Part shown: piece after piece, positions 1 through 10,036 of the stretch
How the letters are laid out: every line of letters starts with the position of its first letter
Numbering within the stretch: position 1 is the first letter of the stretch
Source of the DNA: JBNKVT01 sp050299335
GTDB taxonomy: Bacteria; Pseudomonadota; Alphaproteobacteria; Rhodobacterales; Rhodobacteraceae
Length of the DNA stretch: 64,000 bases
NCBI GenBank assembly: GCA_050299335.1
Contig: JBNKVT010000021.1
Location: 209,937-273,936 of the forward strand
Direction: 5' to 3'
Translations under genes and position numbers: made by a program
The notes under the pieces: generated by a model
Told to the model about the DNA's origin: nothing
The model's input: the letters and a program-made list of their open reading frames with translations, nothing else
The model's database searches: none

Positions 1-286
1 CCGCACAGGGCTTGTCGGCAATCGCCTCGACCTCGCCGACGATTTCGCCCTGACCGGCGGTGTGGATGATGACCGTCTGGCCCTCTTCGGTATCGTGAGT
101 GATGTCGAGAGAGCCATGGGCCACCATGAACATCCCCGGCGCCAGTTCCCCCTGTTCCAACACCACCGTAGGGCGGTCAAAGATGCGCGGGCTGCATTGC
201 TCCAGGAAATCGACCTTGAAGTCCTCGGGCAGGTCCGCAAGGATTTCCGCCTTCATCAGATGCGGATAACGCACGCAATTCTTCAT
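1..286 (-). CDS. Crp/Fnr-type cyclic-nucleotide-binding regulator (partial)
   Basis: N-terminal 95 residues of a cyclic-nucleotide-binding-domain protein; the rest, including any DNA-binding helix-turn-helix, lies beyond the window edge. The visible part has the usual beta-roll order: a short leading helix, then VVLEQGELAPGMFMVAHGSL, then QTVIIHTAGQGEIVGEVEAI. Its ATG overlaps the stop of the upstream cytochrome gene (ATGA), so it is the last visible gene of the molybdenum hydroxylase operon. Seen: the CNB fold pattern. Inferred: it could be a transcription factor responding to the oxidase substrate or redox state, but a stand-alone CNB protein without an HTH cannot be excluded. Confidence 0.75.
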   Translation of the reverse strand, partial: MKNCVRYPHLMKAEILADLPEDFKVDFLEQCSPRIFDRPTVVLEQGELAPGMFMVAHGSLDITHDTEEGQTVIIHTAGQGEIVGEVEAIADKPCA

Positions 287-1209
287 TCTTCCCCTCCCGC
301 GATCGGGGTCATGCCACAGATCGCCTGCCCCGGATCGGCGCAGCAGGAGGCAATCCTGTCCGCCGAGCCCTGATGAATGACCCGCCAGGCCAGTTCCGTC
401 AAGCCGTGCGCGGGCGGCATGGAATGGTTCAGCGGAAACGCCTGCGCGATCCCGTCCGCCCCCGGCGGCACCTCGGCCCCGGTCGCCCAGCGGCTGAGCT
501 GGCCGCAAGTCTCGCCGATGCCGATCCGGTGGCAGCCGATGCAGGTGCTGTCGCGCATCTGAAGCGCCATGCGGGGCCAGTCGGCGAAGCCGTAGGGCTT
601 CTCCACCCGGTCGACATGGTAGTAGCGCCCCAGCGGGTTGACGGGCACATGCGCCCAGACCTGGCCGACAAAGGGCGAATGCATGAAGGGGTCGTTGTCG
701 TGGCAATTGCCGCAGCCATCGGCGGCAACGTCCTCGGGCGGGTTCCAGAAGCCGCTCTCGTCGGAGGTCGGCGAGGGGACGAGCGTGCCGTTCACCACGC
801 CACCCTTCGGGGCCGAGGCCTGGAACCAGCAGGTGGCGCCGGTTTCAGCATTGTGGGCGATGAGGTCGATCTCGTCGAACTCCAGCGAGGCGGCTCCCCG
901 GATCTGTTTCTGGCGGCACATCACCGAGACCTGCTGGTTCGCCACCGACAGGTCCAGAATCCGCGAATAGGGCACGCATTGCCCGTCCGAGCCCGCGCCA
1001 TTCGGCAGAAGCGACGGCCGGTCGCAGACCCGGCTGGGATTGTCCGAGGTCACCGGCAGCCCGTTCAGGGTCACTGGCACCGCCACGCCTTCGGCGCAGG
1101 AAAAAGAGGGGAGTTCGCCGATGGCTGCCTCGCACAGCGCGGCATAGGACGCCTCCTCGGCCCCTGCCCCGCCGGCGATCAGTGTCAGTGCCAGAACCAG
1201 CCGCCTCAT
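283..1209 (-). CDS. Periplasmic di-haem cytochrome c-like protein
   Basis: 308-residue exported protein with a Sec-type signal peptide (MRRLVLALTLIAGGAGA) and two CxxCH haem-attachment motifs, CGNCH at about 166-170 and CIGCH at about 223-227. Several further cysteines (about 26, 38, 62, 78, 98, 127) may form disulfides. It overlaps the 2Fe-2S subunit gene by ATGA and is followed by the Crp-type gene with another ATGA overlap. Periplasmic molybdenum hydroxylases often pass electrons to a cytochrome c encoded beside them, so this is the likely electron acceptor (inference from context). I do not recognise a named family beyond the haem motifs. The start at 1209 was chosen because it gives a signal peptide and the coupling overlap. 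Confidence 0.75.
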   Translation of the reverse strand: MRRLVLALTLIAGGAGAEEASYAALCEAAIGELPSFSCAEGVAVPVTLNGLPVTSDNPSRVCDRPSLLPNGAGSDGQCVPYSRILDLSVANQQVSVMCRQKQIRGAASLEFDEIDLIAHNAETGATCWFQASAPKGGVVNGTLVPSPTSDESGFWNPPEDVAADGCGNCHDNDPFMHSPFVGQVWAHVPVNPLGRYYHVDRVEKPYGFADWPRMALQMRDSTCIGCHRIGIGETCGQLSRWATGAEVPPGADGIAQAFPLNHSMPPAHGLTELAWRVIHQGSADRIASCCADPGQAICGMTPIAGGEE

Positions 1210-1718
1210 CCCTGCCGCTCCCGGTCCAGCACCTTCATCGCCTCCTCGCGCACTGCTTCGTAGTAGCGCACATAGCCCGAGCAGCGGCAGATATGGGGGC
1301 CGATGGCGTCCTCGATGGCGGTGTCGAGACCGGCTTCGGTGACGCCCGAGCCTCTCAGTCCGTCGAGAAAGATCACCGCCGCCATGACGAAACCGGGGGT
1401 GCAGTAGCCGCATTGGAAGGAGAAATGTTCGAGGAAGCGTTCCTGTATCGGGTGCAGGCCCTCCCCGGACACGCCTTCGACCGTGGTCACGGCGCAGTCG
1501 CGCAGGGTCTCCAGCGCGGTCGAGCAGGCGATGACCGGGGTTCCCGCCTCGTTGCCGGTCTTGGTCACCCGCACCGTGCAGGCCCGGCAGACCCCGATGC
1601 CGCAGCAGAGCTTGGTGCCGGTGAGGTTCATCTCGTCATGGAGATAGTCGAGCAGCTTTTCGGCCCCCCGCCCCTCATCGACCTTCCGGGCCTCGCCGTT
1701 TACCGAAAAGGAAATCAT
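1206..1718 (-). CDS. 2Fe-2S subunit of xanthine dehydrogenase-family oxidoreductase
   Basis: 170-residue small subunit with the two [2Fe-2S] domains of this family. The plant-ferredoxin-type cluster has Cys at 39, 44, 47 and 65; the C-terminal helical cluster has Cys at 103, 106 (CGYC) and 144, 146 (CRC). It carries electrons from the molybdopterin subunit toward a cytochrome. The length is normal for IorA/CoxS-type subunits. It lacks a signal peptide, as expected if it is co-exported folded with the Tat-bearing large subunit. It overlaps the large-subunit stop by ATGA and the cytochrome start by ATGA, so the three are translationally coupled. Confidence 0.93.
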   Translation of the reverse strand: MISFSVNGEARKVDEGRGAEKLLDYLHDEMNLTGTKLCCGIGVCRACTVRVTKTGNEAGTPVIACSTALETLRDCAVTTVEGVSGEGLHPIQERFLEHFSFQCGYCTPGFVMAAVIFLDGLRGSGVTEAGLDTAIEDAIGPHICRCSGYVRYYEAVREEAMKVLDRERQG

Positions 1719-4540
1719 CCCCCCAGCCCCGCGAGGATTTTCTCGGGCGTGATCGGCAGCGAGGTGTAGCGGACCCCGACCGCATCCCTCAGCGCGTTGG
1801 AAATCGCCGGGGCGATGGAGCACATGACCGCCTCGGCGATCCCGCGCCCGACCCGTTCCTCGCCCTCGGCCAGCCCCATATGCAGCAGTTCCTGCGCTCG
1901 GCCGCCGGGGCGATACTCGACCCCCAGCGGCACATCGCCATAGCGCGGCACATGGTAGCGGTTGAGGTTCCAGCGCCCGTCCGCCGGGCCTTCCATCCCG
2001 GGCGGCATGTCCTCCATCAGCGTATAGCCCAGCGCCATCGCCACCCCGCCCTGGGACTGGCCCGAGACCAGTGGCTCGACGTGCAATTTCCCGGCATTGA
2101 GCACCGACAGCACGTTCTCCACCCCGACGGCACCGGTCGCCCGGTCCACCGTCAACCCGATGACATTGACGCACGGCGCCCAGACGGTCCGCGACCAGCG
2201 ACCGGCCTCCGGTGGTGGCGTCCGGGGGTCGTGGCGGGTCAGGAGCCGCGCCTCGTCGCCGCCGGGTCCATAGACCGCCACGCCGTCCAGTTGCAGCTCC
2301 TGCCGGCCCGCGCCAGGCATCTCGTAGCGGGCCGAGACCCAGGAGCCCTGGAAAAAGGCGTGCCCGATCACCCCTCGCGGGCGGTTCGAGCCGATGATCT
2401 CGCGCATCAGTGCCGCGCGCGGGATCGGGTCGCGGCTGCCGTCCCGCAGCGCCAGCGCGCCGTCGCGCCATTCGGTGGCGTCCCATGGCAATTCGGGTAG
2501 GTCCCAGATCGCCCGGGCGGCAGGGAGGAAGGTGATCGCGGCGAGGGCAAGGGCGGCCTGTTCGACCACATGCACCTGATGAAGACCGGTCAGACAGGCC
2601 GAGGAAGAGCCGACGCTCTTTGCCGTCCATTTCGGCATCGACCAGTTGCCCTCTTCGCCATCCGGCAGATCGTCATTGGTGATCATCCCGGTCTGGCCGA
2701 ACAGCAGGTAATCCCCCATCTCGACCGTCTCGGCATTGACGCCGAGGATCGGCCCGACCACCACCCCCAGCGTCGTCGCCGAGCCGTTGCCCATGTCCAC
2801 CGCGTCCGAGCGCACCGTCAGGCGGCCCTCCTCGTCCATCAGCACCGCCGCGATCACCCCGTCGCCGGAGGTGCCATAGGCCTGCAGCGACATGGCGAGC
2901 CCGGTGCCGTAGGTCAGGCCGCGGGCGGCATAAGCCTCCCTGAGCGCGGTACGGTCGGCCCAGAGCGGGTGTTCCGATGCCTTGAGCACCATCTCGTCGA
3001 GGCGGAGCACCTGATCGACGGGGCCTCCGACCACCGTCGTCATCCCCTCGCGCAGCAGATTGGCGCGCCGGAATTCCACCGGATTCCATCCTTGCGCCCG
3101 GGCGATATCGTCCACCGCCGTCTCGATGGCGAAGAACGCCTGCGGCCCACCGAAGCCGCGCTGCGAGCCGCCCGAGATATTCTGGGTATGGATCGCCTTC
3201 GCGGCGATATCGGCCATCGGGACGTCATAGGAGCCGCCGACGCACAGGGCGGCCAGCGAGGCGACATAGGGGCTGAGATTCTTGCGCCCGCCGCCGTCGA
3301 AGACCATCTCGGTGCGGATGGCCTGCATCTTCATGTCCGGCGCCACGACCAGCTGGCCCTTCAGGGTCGCGGCATGGCGCTTGAGGCCGACGCGGAACTG
3401 CTCGAACCGGTCATATTCGAGCTTGACCGGGTTGTTGTTCGTGAAGGCGGAGGCAAGCGCCAGCATCAGCGAGAAGGGCGACTTGTCCCGGCCCCCGAAA
3501 CCGCCGCCCGGGAAGCAGGAGGTCAGGTGGACGGCCCTGAGCCCGTAGGGCGAGCCGGGATCGCCATACATGGACGAGATCCCCTCGACATCGCCGTCGG
3601 GCGATTGGGTGCCGAGCACGATGTTGAGGGTCCGTTTCGCCGCGTCGTGCCAGGCAATGCCGCTTTCGGGTTCCATGAACATCGGGTCCATGGCCTGCAT
3701 GTTGCTGCGGAAATCCTGCACGATCAGCGACGGGTCCTCGGCGATATCGCGCTCGATCCGGGCGGCGTATTTCTCGGCCTCGGGCTTGTAGGTCTCGCTG
3801 GTCGACGTGGCGTAGGAGAAACCGTCCTCGGCGTATTTCACATACCAGGTCTCGGGCGTCAGCACCTCGCCCTCGCGGGGGTTGGGACCGAGATAGGGCC
3901 CGTAGGTCTGGCTTTCGGCGTCCTTGAATTGCAGGGCGCGGCGGGCGGCGCGGTAGGCTGCCGCGCTGTCGAAGATCAGGAGTGCCACGGCCTGGCCGAG
4001 GAAATCCGGCTGATTGCCGCGCTGGACGACGAGGTCGAACAGCAGGCCGTCGGGGCGGTCGAAATTGCCTTTCTGCTGCTCCTCCGCGTCGATGATGTCG
4101 TCGATCATCAGGTCGCGGTCGGGGTCCTGTTCGGGCTGGCGCTGCTCTTCGCGGAGCTGGTCGCCATAGACGATGCGGACGGGTGCGGCACCCTCGGGCA
4201 GCAGGCTCAGATCGAGGCCGGTGAAGGGCCGTGTGGTGGTGATGGCGCGCAGATACATCGCGTACCACTGGCCATTGGGCCAGCCGTCCATGTCGCGGGC
4301 GTTGAAGTCGCGGGCGAAGATCTTGGCGCCGGTGACCTTGGCCAGCCCGTCGATGCGCTGCCGGGCGACGCCGGGAACGGGATTGAAACCGTGGACCGGG
4401 ATGTCGAACCCGCCATCGGGTGCAGGCCCCTGCGCCAGCGCAGGCACGCCGGATATGGTCACCGCGACCAGTCCCGACGATGTCTCCAGAAACCGCCTGC
4501 GGGTGATCGCGCCGCGCCCCGCCCTCACATGTCCCGCCAT
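1715..4540 (-). CDS. Molybdopterin-binding large subunit, xanthine dehydrogenase family, Tat-exported
   Basis: 941-residue catalytic subunit of an IorB/aldehyde-oxidase-type molybdenum hydroxylase. An N-terminal twin-arginine signal (TRRRFLETSSG followed by a hydrophobic stretch and ALAQG) points to periplasmic export. Cofactor motifs seen are GGGFGGRDKSPF, QRGFGGPQAFF and SVGSSSA. The C-terminal GIAEAVMCSIAPAISNAL keeps the catalytic glutamate, although the usual following proline is alanine. The substrate cannot be read from sequence; aldehydes or N-heterocycles are typical. The ATG at 4540 follows a weak GGGGA; an in-frame TTG at 4576 would add 12 residues. First gene of a four-gene operon. 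Confidence 0.9.
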   Translation of the reverse strand: MAGHVRAGRGAITRRRFLETSSGLVAVTISGVPALAQGPAPDGGFDIPVHGFNPVPGVARQRIDGLAKVTGAKIFARDFNARDMDGWPNGQWYAMYLRAITTTRPFTGLDLSLLPEGAAPVRIVYGDQLREEQRQPEQDPDRDLMIDDIIDAEEQQKGNFDRPDGLLFDLVVQRGNQPDFLGQAVALLIFDSAAAYRAARRALQFKDAESQTYGPYLGPNPREGEVLTPETWYVKYAEDGFSYATSTSETYKPEAEKYAARIERDIAEDPSLIVQDFRSNMQAMDPMFMEPESGIAWHDAAKRTLNIVLGTQSPDGDVEGISSMYGDPGSPYGLRAVHLTSCFPGGGFGGRDKSPFSLMLALASAFTNNNPVKLEYDRFEQFRVGLKRHAATLKGQLVVAPDMKMQAIRTEMVFDGGGRKNLSPYVASLAALCVGGSYDVPMADIAAKAIHTQNISGGSQRGFGGPQAFFAIETAVDDIARAQGWNPVEFRRANLLREGMTTVVGGPVDQVLRLDEMVLKASEHPLWADRTALREAYAARGLTYGTGLAMSLQAYGTSGDGVIAAVLMDEEGRLTVRSDAVDMGNGSATTLGVVVGPILGVNAETVEMGDYLLFGQTGMITNDDLPDGEEGNWSMPKWTAKSVGSSSACLTGLHQVHVVEQAALALAAITFLPAARAIWDLPELPWDATEWRDGALALRDGSRDPIPRAALMREIIGSNRPRGVIGHAFFQGSWVSARYEMPGAGRQELQLDGVAVYGPGGDEARLLTRHDPRTPPPEAGRWSRTVWAPCVNVIGLTVDRATGAVGVENVLSVLNAGKLHVEPLVSGQSQGGVAMALGYTLMEDMPPGMEGPADGRWNLNRYHVPRYGDVPLGVEYRPGGRAQELLHMGLAEGEERVGRGIAEAVMCSIAPAISNALRDAVGVRYTSLPITPEKILAGLGG

Positions 4541-4619
4541 CCGATCCCCGGCCCTTTTGCGCCTCGCGGCCCTCAAGGGCCGGTTCGAGAAGGGTTAACT
4601 ATAGGTTGAGTCCGGAAGG

Positions 4620-4643
4620 CCAGTGTCGCCGAGGCGACACTGG
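4620..4643. terminator. Perfect 11-bp inverted repeat downstream of folD
   Basis: CCAGTGTCGCC and GGCGACACTGG are separated by 2 nt. It lies 22 nt beyond the folD stop and about 80 nt upstream of the molybdenum hydroxylase start. It could act as a terminator for folD, but no clear T-run follows in the folD direction, so intrinsic termination is uncertain. Confidence 0.5.
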
Positions 4644-4665
4644 AATTGCCGATCCGGGACCGGGA

Positions 4666-5562
4666 TCAGACGCCGAAGCCCGCGGGCTCGGGCAGGTCCC
4701 GGGCGCGGCAGAAGGCGGTCAGGGTGTTGGCCAGAAGGCAGGCGATGGTCATGGGGCCGACGCCGCCGGGCACAGGGGTAATCGCAGCGGCGGTCTGCGA
4801 GGCGGAGGCGAAATCGACATCCCCGATCAGCCGGTCCTTGCCGGTCTCGGGGTTCGGGGTGCGGTTGATACCGACATCGATCACGGTGGCGCCCGGTTTG
4901 ATCCAGTCTCCCTTGACCATCTCGGGCCGCCCCACCGCCGCCACAACGATATCTGCTCGCCGCACCACGTCGGCAAGGTCACGGGTCCGCGAATGCGCCA
5001 CGGTCACCGTGCAGTTTTCGCGCAACAGCAGCTGCGCCATCGGCTTGCCGACAAGGTTCGAGCGCCCGACGATCACCGCCTCCAGCCCCGACATGTCGCC
5101 CAGACGGTCGCGCAGCAACATCAGGCAGCCGAGCGGCGTGCACGAGACCATGGTCTTTTGCCCGGTGGCCAGTAGCCCGGCATTGAGGATGTGGAGGCCA
5201 TCGACATCCTTGGCCGGATCGATACGGGCGACGATGCGGGTTTCGCTTAAGGGATCGGGGACCGGGAACTGGCAGAGGATGCCGTGGACCGCCGGATCGG
5301 CGTTCAGCCGGTCGATAAGGGCGAAAAGTTCGGCCTCGGTGGTCCCGGCGGGCAGCTTGTGCTCGAAGGACGCCATCCCGGCCTCGACGGTGCGCCTGCC
5401 CTTGTTGCGGACATAGACCTCGCTCGCCGGGTCCTCGCCGACGATGATGACGGCGAGGCCGGGGACCTCGCCGGTCTCGGCCTTGAGGCGGGCGACCTCG
5501 GCGGCGATGCGGGTCTGAAGATCGGCGGCGAAGGCCTTGCCGTCAATTATGTCTGCGCTCAT
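4666..5562 (-). CDS. folD: Bifunctional methylene-THF dehydrogenase / methenyl-THF cyclohydrolase
   Basis: 298 residues, full length. FolD interconverts 5,10-methylene-, methenyl- and 10-formyl-tetrahydrofolate in the cytoplasm. Family motifs are present: SEVYVRNKGR with the conserved Tyr and Lys, GILCQFPVPDPL, KDVDGLH, VIVGRSNLVGKPMAQLL (nucleotide-binding loop) and the C-terminal ITPVPGGVGPMT. One oddity is Cys-Gln-Phe where many homologues have VQLPLP. It lies downstream of fhs on the same strand; both supply one-carbon units, but the 278-bp gap holds hairpins, so co-transcription is doubtful. Confidence 0.97.
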   Translation of the reverse strand: MSADIIDGKAFAADLQTRIAAEVARLKAETGEVPGLAVIIVGEDPASEVYVRNKGRRTVEAGMASFEHKLPAGTTEAELFALIDRLNADPAVHGILCQFPVPDPLSETRIVARIDPAKDVDGLHILNAGLLATGQKTMVSCTPLGCLMLLRDRLGDMSGLEAVIVGRSNLVGKPMAQLLLRENCTVTVAHSRTRDLADVVRRADIVVAAVGRPEMVKGDWIKPGATVIDVGINRTPNPETGKDRLIGDVDFASASQTAAAITPVPGGVGPMTIACLLANTLTAFCRARDLPEPAGFGV

Positions 5563-5687
5563 GGCTTTGCCTCGTTCGTTTGGACCATTTGGGCCATTGC
5601 TTGCGTTTGGGCGAATGTAAAAGGCGATCCCCGGCCGAAAGTCAAAACCTGCCTCGTTTCAGCGCAACGTCTCAACATGTCCGGTCC

Positions 5688-5792
5688 GGAGCCAAACCTC
5701 CCCCCAACCCCCCTCCCGGAGGGAGGGGGGCAGCCCGGCCCGGCCATTGGGTGCCCCCCTCTCCCTTTGGGAGAGGGGTCGGGGGAGAGGTG
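5688..5792. repeat. Pair of GC-rich palindromes between folD and fhs
   Basis: Two adjacent palindromes: CCCCTCCCGGAGGGAGGGG at about 5710-5728 and CCCCTCTCCCTTTGGGAGAGGGG at about 5756-5778. The second is described here by its arms, CCCCTCTCCC and GGGAGAGGGG. A similar two-palindrome block is found at about 63904-64000. The rest of the 5563-5840 gap shows no gene. Confidence 0.7.
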
Positions 5793-5840
5793 ATTTCGTG
5801 GGGCATGGCTGGCGGTGAAACCGGACAATTCTCGACACCC

Positions 5841-7517
5841 TCAGAACAGTCCTTCGATCTGCCCCACTTCGTTGAGGCGGATCGCCTCGGCAGACGGCAC
5901 CTTCGGCAGGCCGGGCATGGTCATGATCTCGCCGCAGATGGCGACGATGAACCCGGCCCCCGCCGCCAACCGGACCTCGCGAACCGGGACTGAGTGGCCG
6001 GTGGGGGCACCGAGGAGTTTCGGATCGGTGGAGAAACTGTACTGGGTCTTGGCAATACAGACCGGCAGGTGGCCATAGCCGGCCTCTTCCCAGGTTTTCA
6101 GCTGGGTGCGGATCTTCATGTCGGCCAGCACCTCGTCGGCGCGGTAGATCTTGGTCGCAATGGCTTCGATCTTCTGGAACAGGCCGAGATCGTCCTCATA
6201 GATCGGCTTGAACTGCGCGACCCCGCTATCGGCAATCTCGGCAACCCGGGCGGCCATCTCGGTGATGCCGGCGGAGCCTTTGGCCCAATGTTTGCAGACG
6301 AAGGCCTCGGCACCGAGGCTCTGGCAATACGCGCGGATCGCCTCCACCTCGGCATCGGTATCGGTGACGAAATGGTTGATGCCGACGACGACCGGGACAC
6401 CGAACGCGCCCATATTGGCGATATGGCGGCCGAGATTGGCGCAGCCCTTTTTCACCGCCTCGGCATCCTCGCGGTCGAGATCGGCGCGGGCGACGCCGCC
6501 GTTCATCTTCAGGGCGCGGACGGTGGCGACGATGACGGCGGCATCGGGGGCGATCCCGGCCTTGCGGCACTTGATGTCCATGAACTTTTCCGCCCCCAGA
6601 TCAGCCCCGAAGCCGGCTTCGGTGACCACGTAATCGGCCAGCTTCAGCGCCAGTCTGGTGGCGACGACCGAGTTGCAGCCATGGGCGATATTGGCGAAGG
6701 GGCCGCCATGGACGAAGACGGGGTTGTTTTCCAGCGTCTGCACCAGATTGGGCTGGATCGCCTGCTGCAGGAGCACCGCCATGGCGCCGTCGGCCTTGAT
6801 GTCGCGGGCGAAGACCGGCGTGCGGTCGCGGCGGTAGGCGACGATGATGCCGCCGAGGCGCTGCCGGAGATCCTCGAGATCGGTGGCGAGGCAGAGGATC
6901 GCCATGACCTCGGAGGCCACCGTGATGTCGAACCCGGCCTCGCGGGGAAAACCGTTGGAGACACCGCCGAGCGAGGCGACGATCTCGCGCAAGGCCCGGT
7001 CGTTCATGTCCATGACCCGCCGCCAGGTGACCCGGCGGGTGTCGATTTCCAGCTCGTTGCCCCAGTAGATGTGGTTGTCGACCATGGCGGCGAGGAGGTT
7101 ATGCGCCGAGGTGATGGCATGGAAATCGCCGGTGAAATGCAGGTTCATCTCCTCCATCGGGACGACCTGGGCCATGCCGCCGCCCGCAGCCCCGCCCTTC
7201 ATGCCGAAACAGGGACCGAGCGAGGGTTCGCGGACGCAGACAATCGCCTTCCGGCCGATGGCGTTCAGGCCGTCGCCGAGGCCGACGGTGGTGGTGGTCT
7301 TGCCCTCGCCTGCCGGGGTCGGGTTGATGGCCGTCACGAGAATCAGCTTGCCGTCGGGGCGGGACGCCTGCGCCTTGATGAAATCCTCCGAGACCTTGGC
7401 CTTGTCGTGGCCGAAAGGGAGCAGGCTTTCTGGCGGAATGCCGAGCCTGCCGCCGATCTCGTTGATATGCAGCTTGTCCGCCTCGCGGGCGATCTCGATA
7501 TCGGATTTGTAGGCCAT
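5841..7517 (-). CDS. fhs: Formate-tetrahydrofolate ligase
   Basis: 558 residues, full family length. It makes 10-formyl-THF from formate, THF and ATP. The P-loop-like signature PTPAGEGKTTTTVGL is at 66-80, and FGMKGGAAGGG and the ALKMNGG region are intact. With folD it forms the usual formate-to-C1 pool route; fghA at 56 kb could supply formate from formaldehyde (inference). Upstream of its ATG are a perfect CTGTATACAG palindrome (7570-7579) and then a copy of the 115-bp repeat, so any long leader would be structured. Confidence 0.97.
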   Translation of the reverse strand: MAYKSDIEIAREADKLHINEIGGRLGIPPESLLPFGHDKAKVSEDFIKAQASRPDGKLILVTAINPTPAGEGKTTTTVGLGDGLNAIGRKAIVCVREPSLGPCFGMKGGAAGGGMAQVVPMEEMNLHFTGDFHAITSAHNLLAAMVDNHIYWGNELEIDTRRVTWRRVMDMNDRALREIVASLGGVSNGFPREAGFDITVASEVMAILCLATDLEDLRQRLGGIIVAYRRDRTPVFARDIKADGAMAVLLQQAIQPNLVQTLENNPVFVHGGPFANIAHGCNSVVATRLALKLADYVVTEAGFGADLGAEKFMDIKCRKAGIAPDAAVIVATVRALKMNGGVARADLDREDAEAVKKGCANLGRHIANMGAFGVPVVVGINHFVTDTDAEVEAIRAYCQSLGAEAFVCKHWAKGSAGITEMAARVAEIADSGVAQFKPIYEDDLGLFQKIEAIATKIYRADEVLADMKIRTQLKTWEEAGYGHLPVCIAKTQYSFSTDPKLLGAPTGHSVPVREVRLAAGAGFIVAICGEIMTMPGLPKVPSAEAIRLNEVGQIEGLF

Positions 7518-7590
7518 TCAGCTCTCCCCTGGATTCCGGTTTCGGAGGCCGTATAGTCCGATATGGTGGCTGTATACAGTACTTTCGGTT

Positions 7591-7705
7591 TAGAGAAAAA
7601 CCGGATCAGATTGCAACAATCTGATCCCAGGATTTTGCTCAAGCCTATGAATCTGGACCAAATTTTTTCTTCAGACTGCTTCAGTCTGAAAGGATCTTGG
7701 TCCAG
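7591..7705 (+). repeat. 115-bp double-hairpin repeat, copy A
   Basis: Two extended hairpins in tandem. The first has inner arms GGATCAGATTG and CAATCTGATCC, flanked by AAAACC and GGATTTTGCTC. The second has inner arms TTCAGACTG and CAGTCTGAA, flanked by TGGACCAAA and TCTTGGTCCA. Nearly the same sequence occurs at 47501-47615 and, inverted, at 57979-58093. This copy lies upstream of fhs and is the most diverged of the three. Confidence 0.85.
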
Positions 7706-7895
7706 AGATGCGTCCGGGGTTCGCAGCGGAAGGGCGAAGCAGGTTTCGCATCGGAAAACTCCTCCCTTCGGCGCCACCGTTTGGACCGTCAGGCCGGATC
7801 GGGTTTGACCCGCGGGGCTGGTGAATTCGGTTGCCTGAAGGCGTTTCTTCCGTGCCGCCGGTTGAATAGCGATACCGCCGCTTGCAGCGATGTAC

Positions 7896-7941
7896 CGCTT
7901 TCTTTCGAAGAAAGCGGGCCGAAATCTTCGAAAGATTTCGG
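7896..7941. terminator. Two tandem perfect hairpins downstream of ftsH
   Basis: CGCTTTCTTTCGAAGAAAGCG is described by its 9-bp arms CGCTTTCTT and AAGAAAGCG (7896-7916). It is followed 2 nt later by CCGAAATCTT and AAGATTTCGG with a 3-nt loop (7919-7941). They lie 84-129 nt past the ftsH stop and could terminate or stabilise that mRNA. The remainder of the 7518-8024 gap holds copy A of the 115-bp repeat and no gene that I can support. Confidence 0.5.
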
Positions 7942-8024
7942 TGCTTGCAGTTGCGAGCGATGCGCCCCGTCCTGGCGCGAATTGGTCCCTCGCGCACAAG
8001 GGGCGAAATTCACCACCACCGGCG

Positions 8025-9956
<1,932 letters not shown>

Positions 9957-10036
9957 GGGCGGCTTCAAACTCCATTGCGGCGGGCACTGCGGGTCCCGCG
10001 CGGTTCAAAGCTAACATAAGCCCTGTTACCAAGGTT

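Noticed and set aside
2570..4609. 679-residue plus-strand ORF antisense to the molybdenum hydroxylase
   Set aside because: Shadow frame of a strongly supported gene. His/Arg/Gly-rich composition is typical of antisense GC-rich frames.
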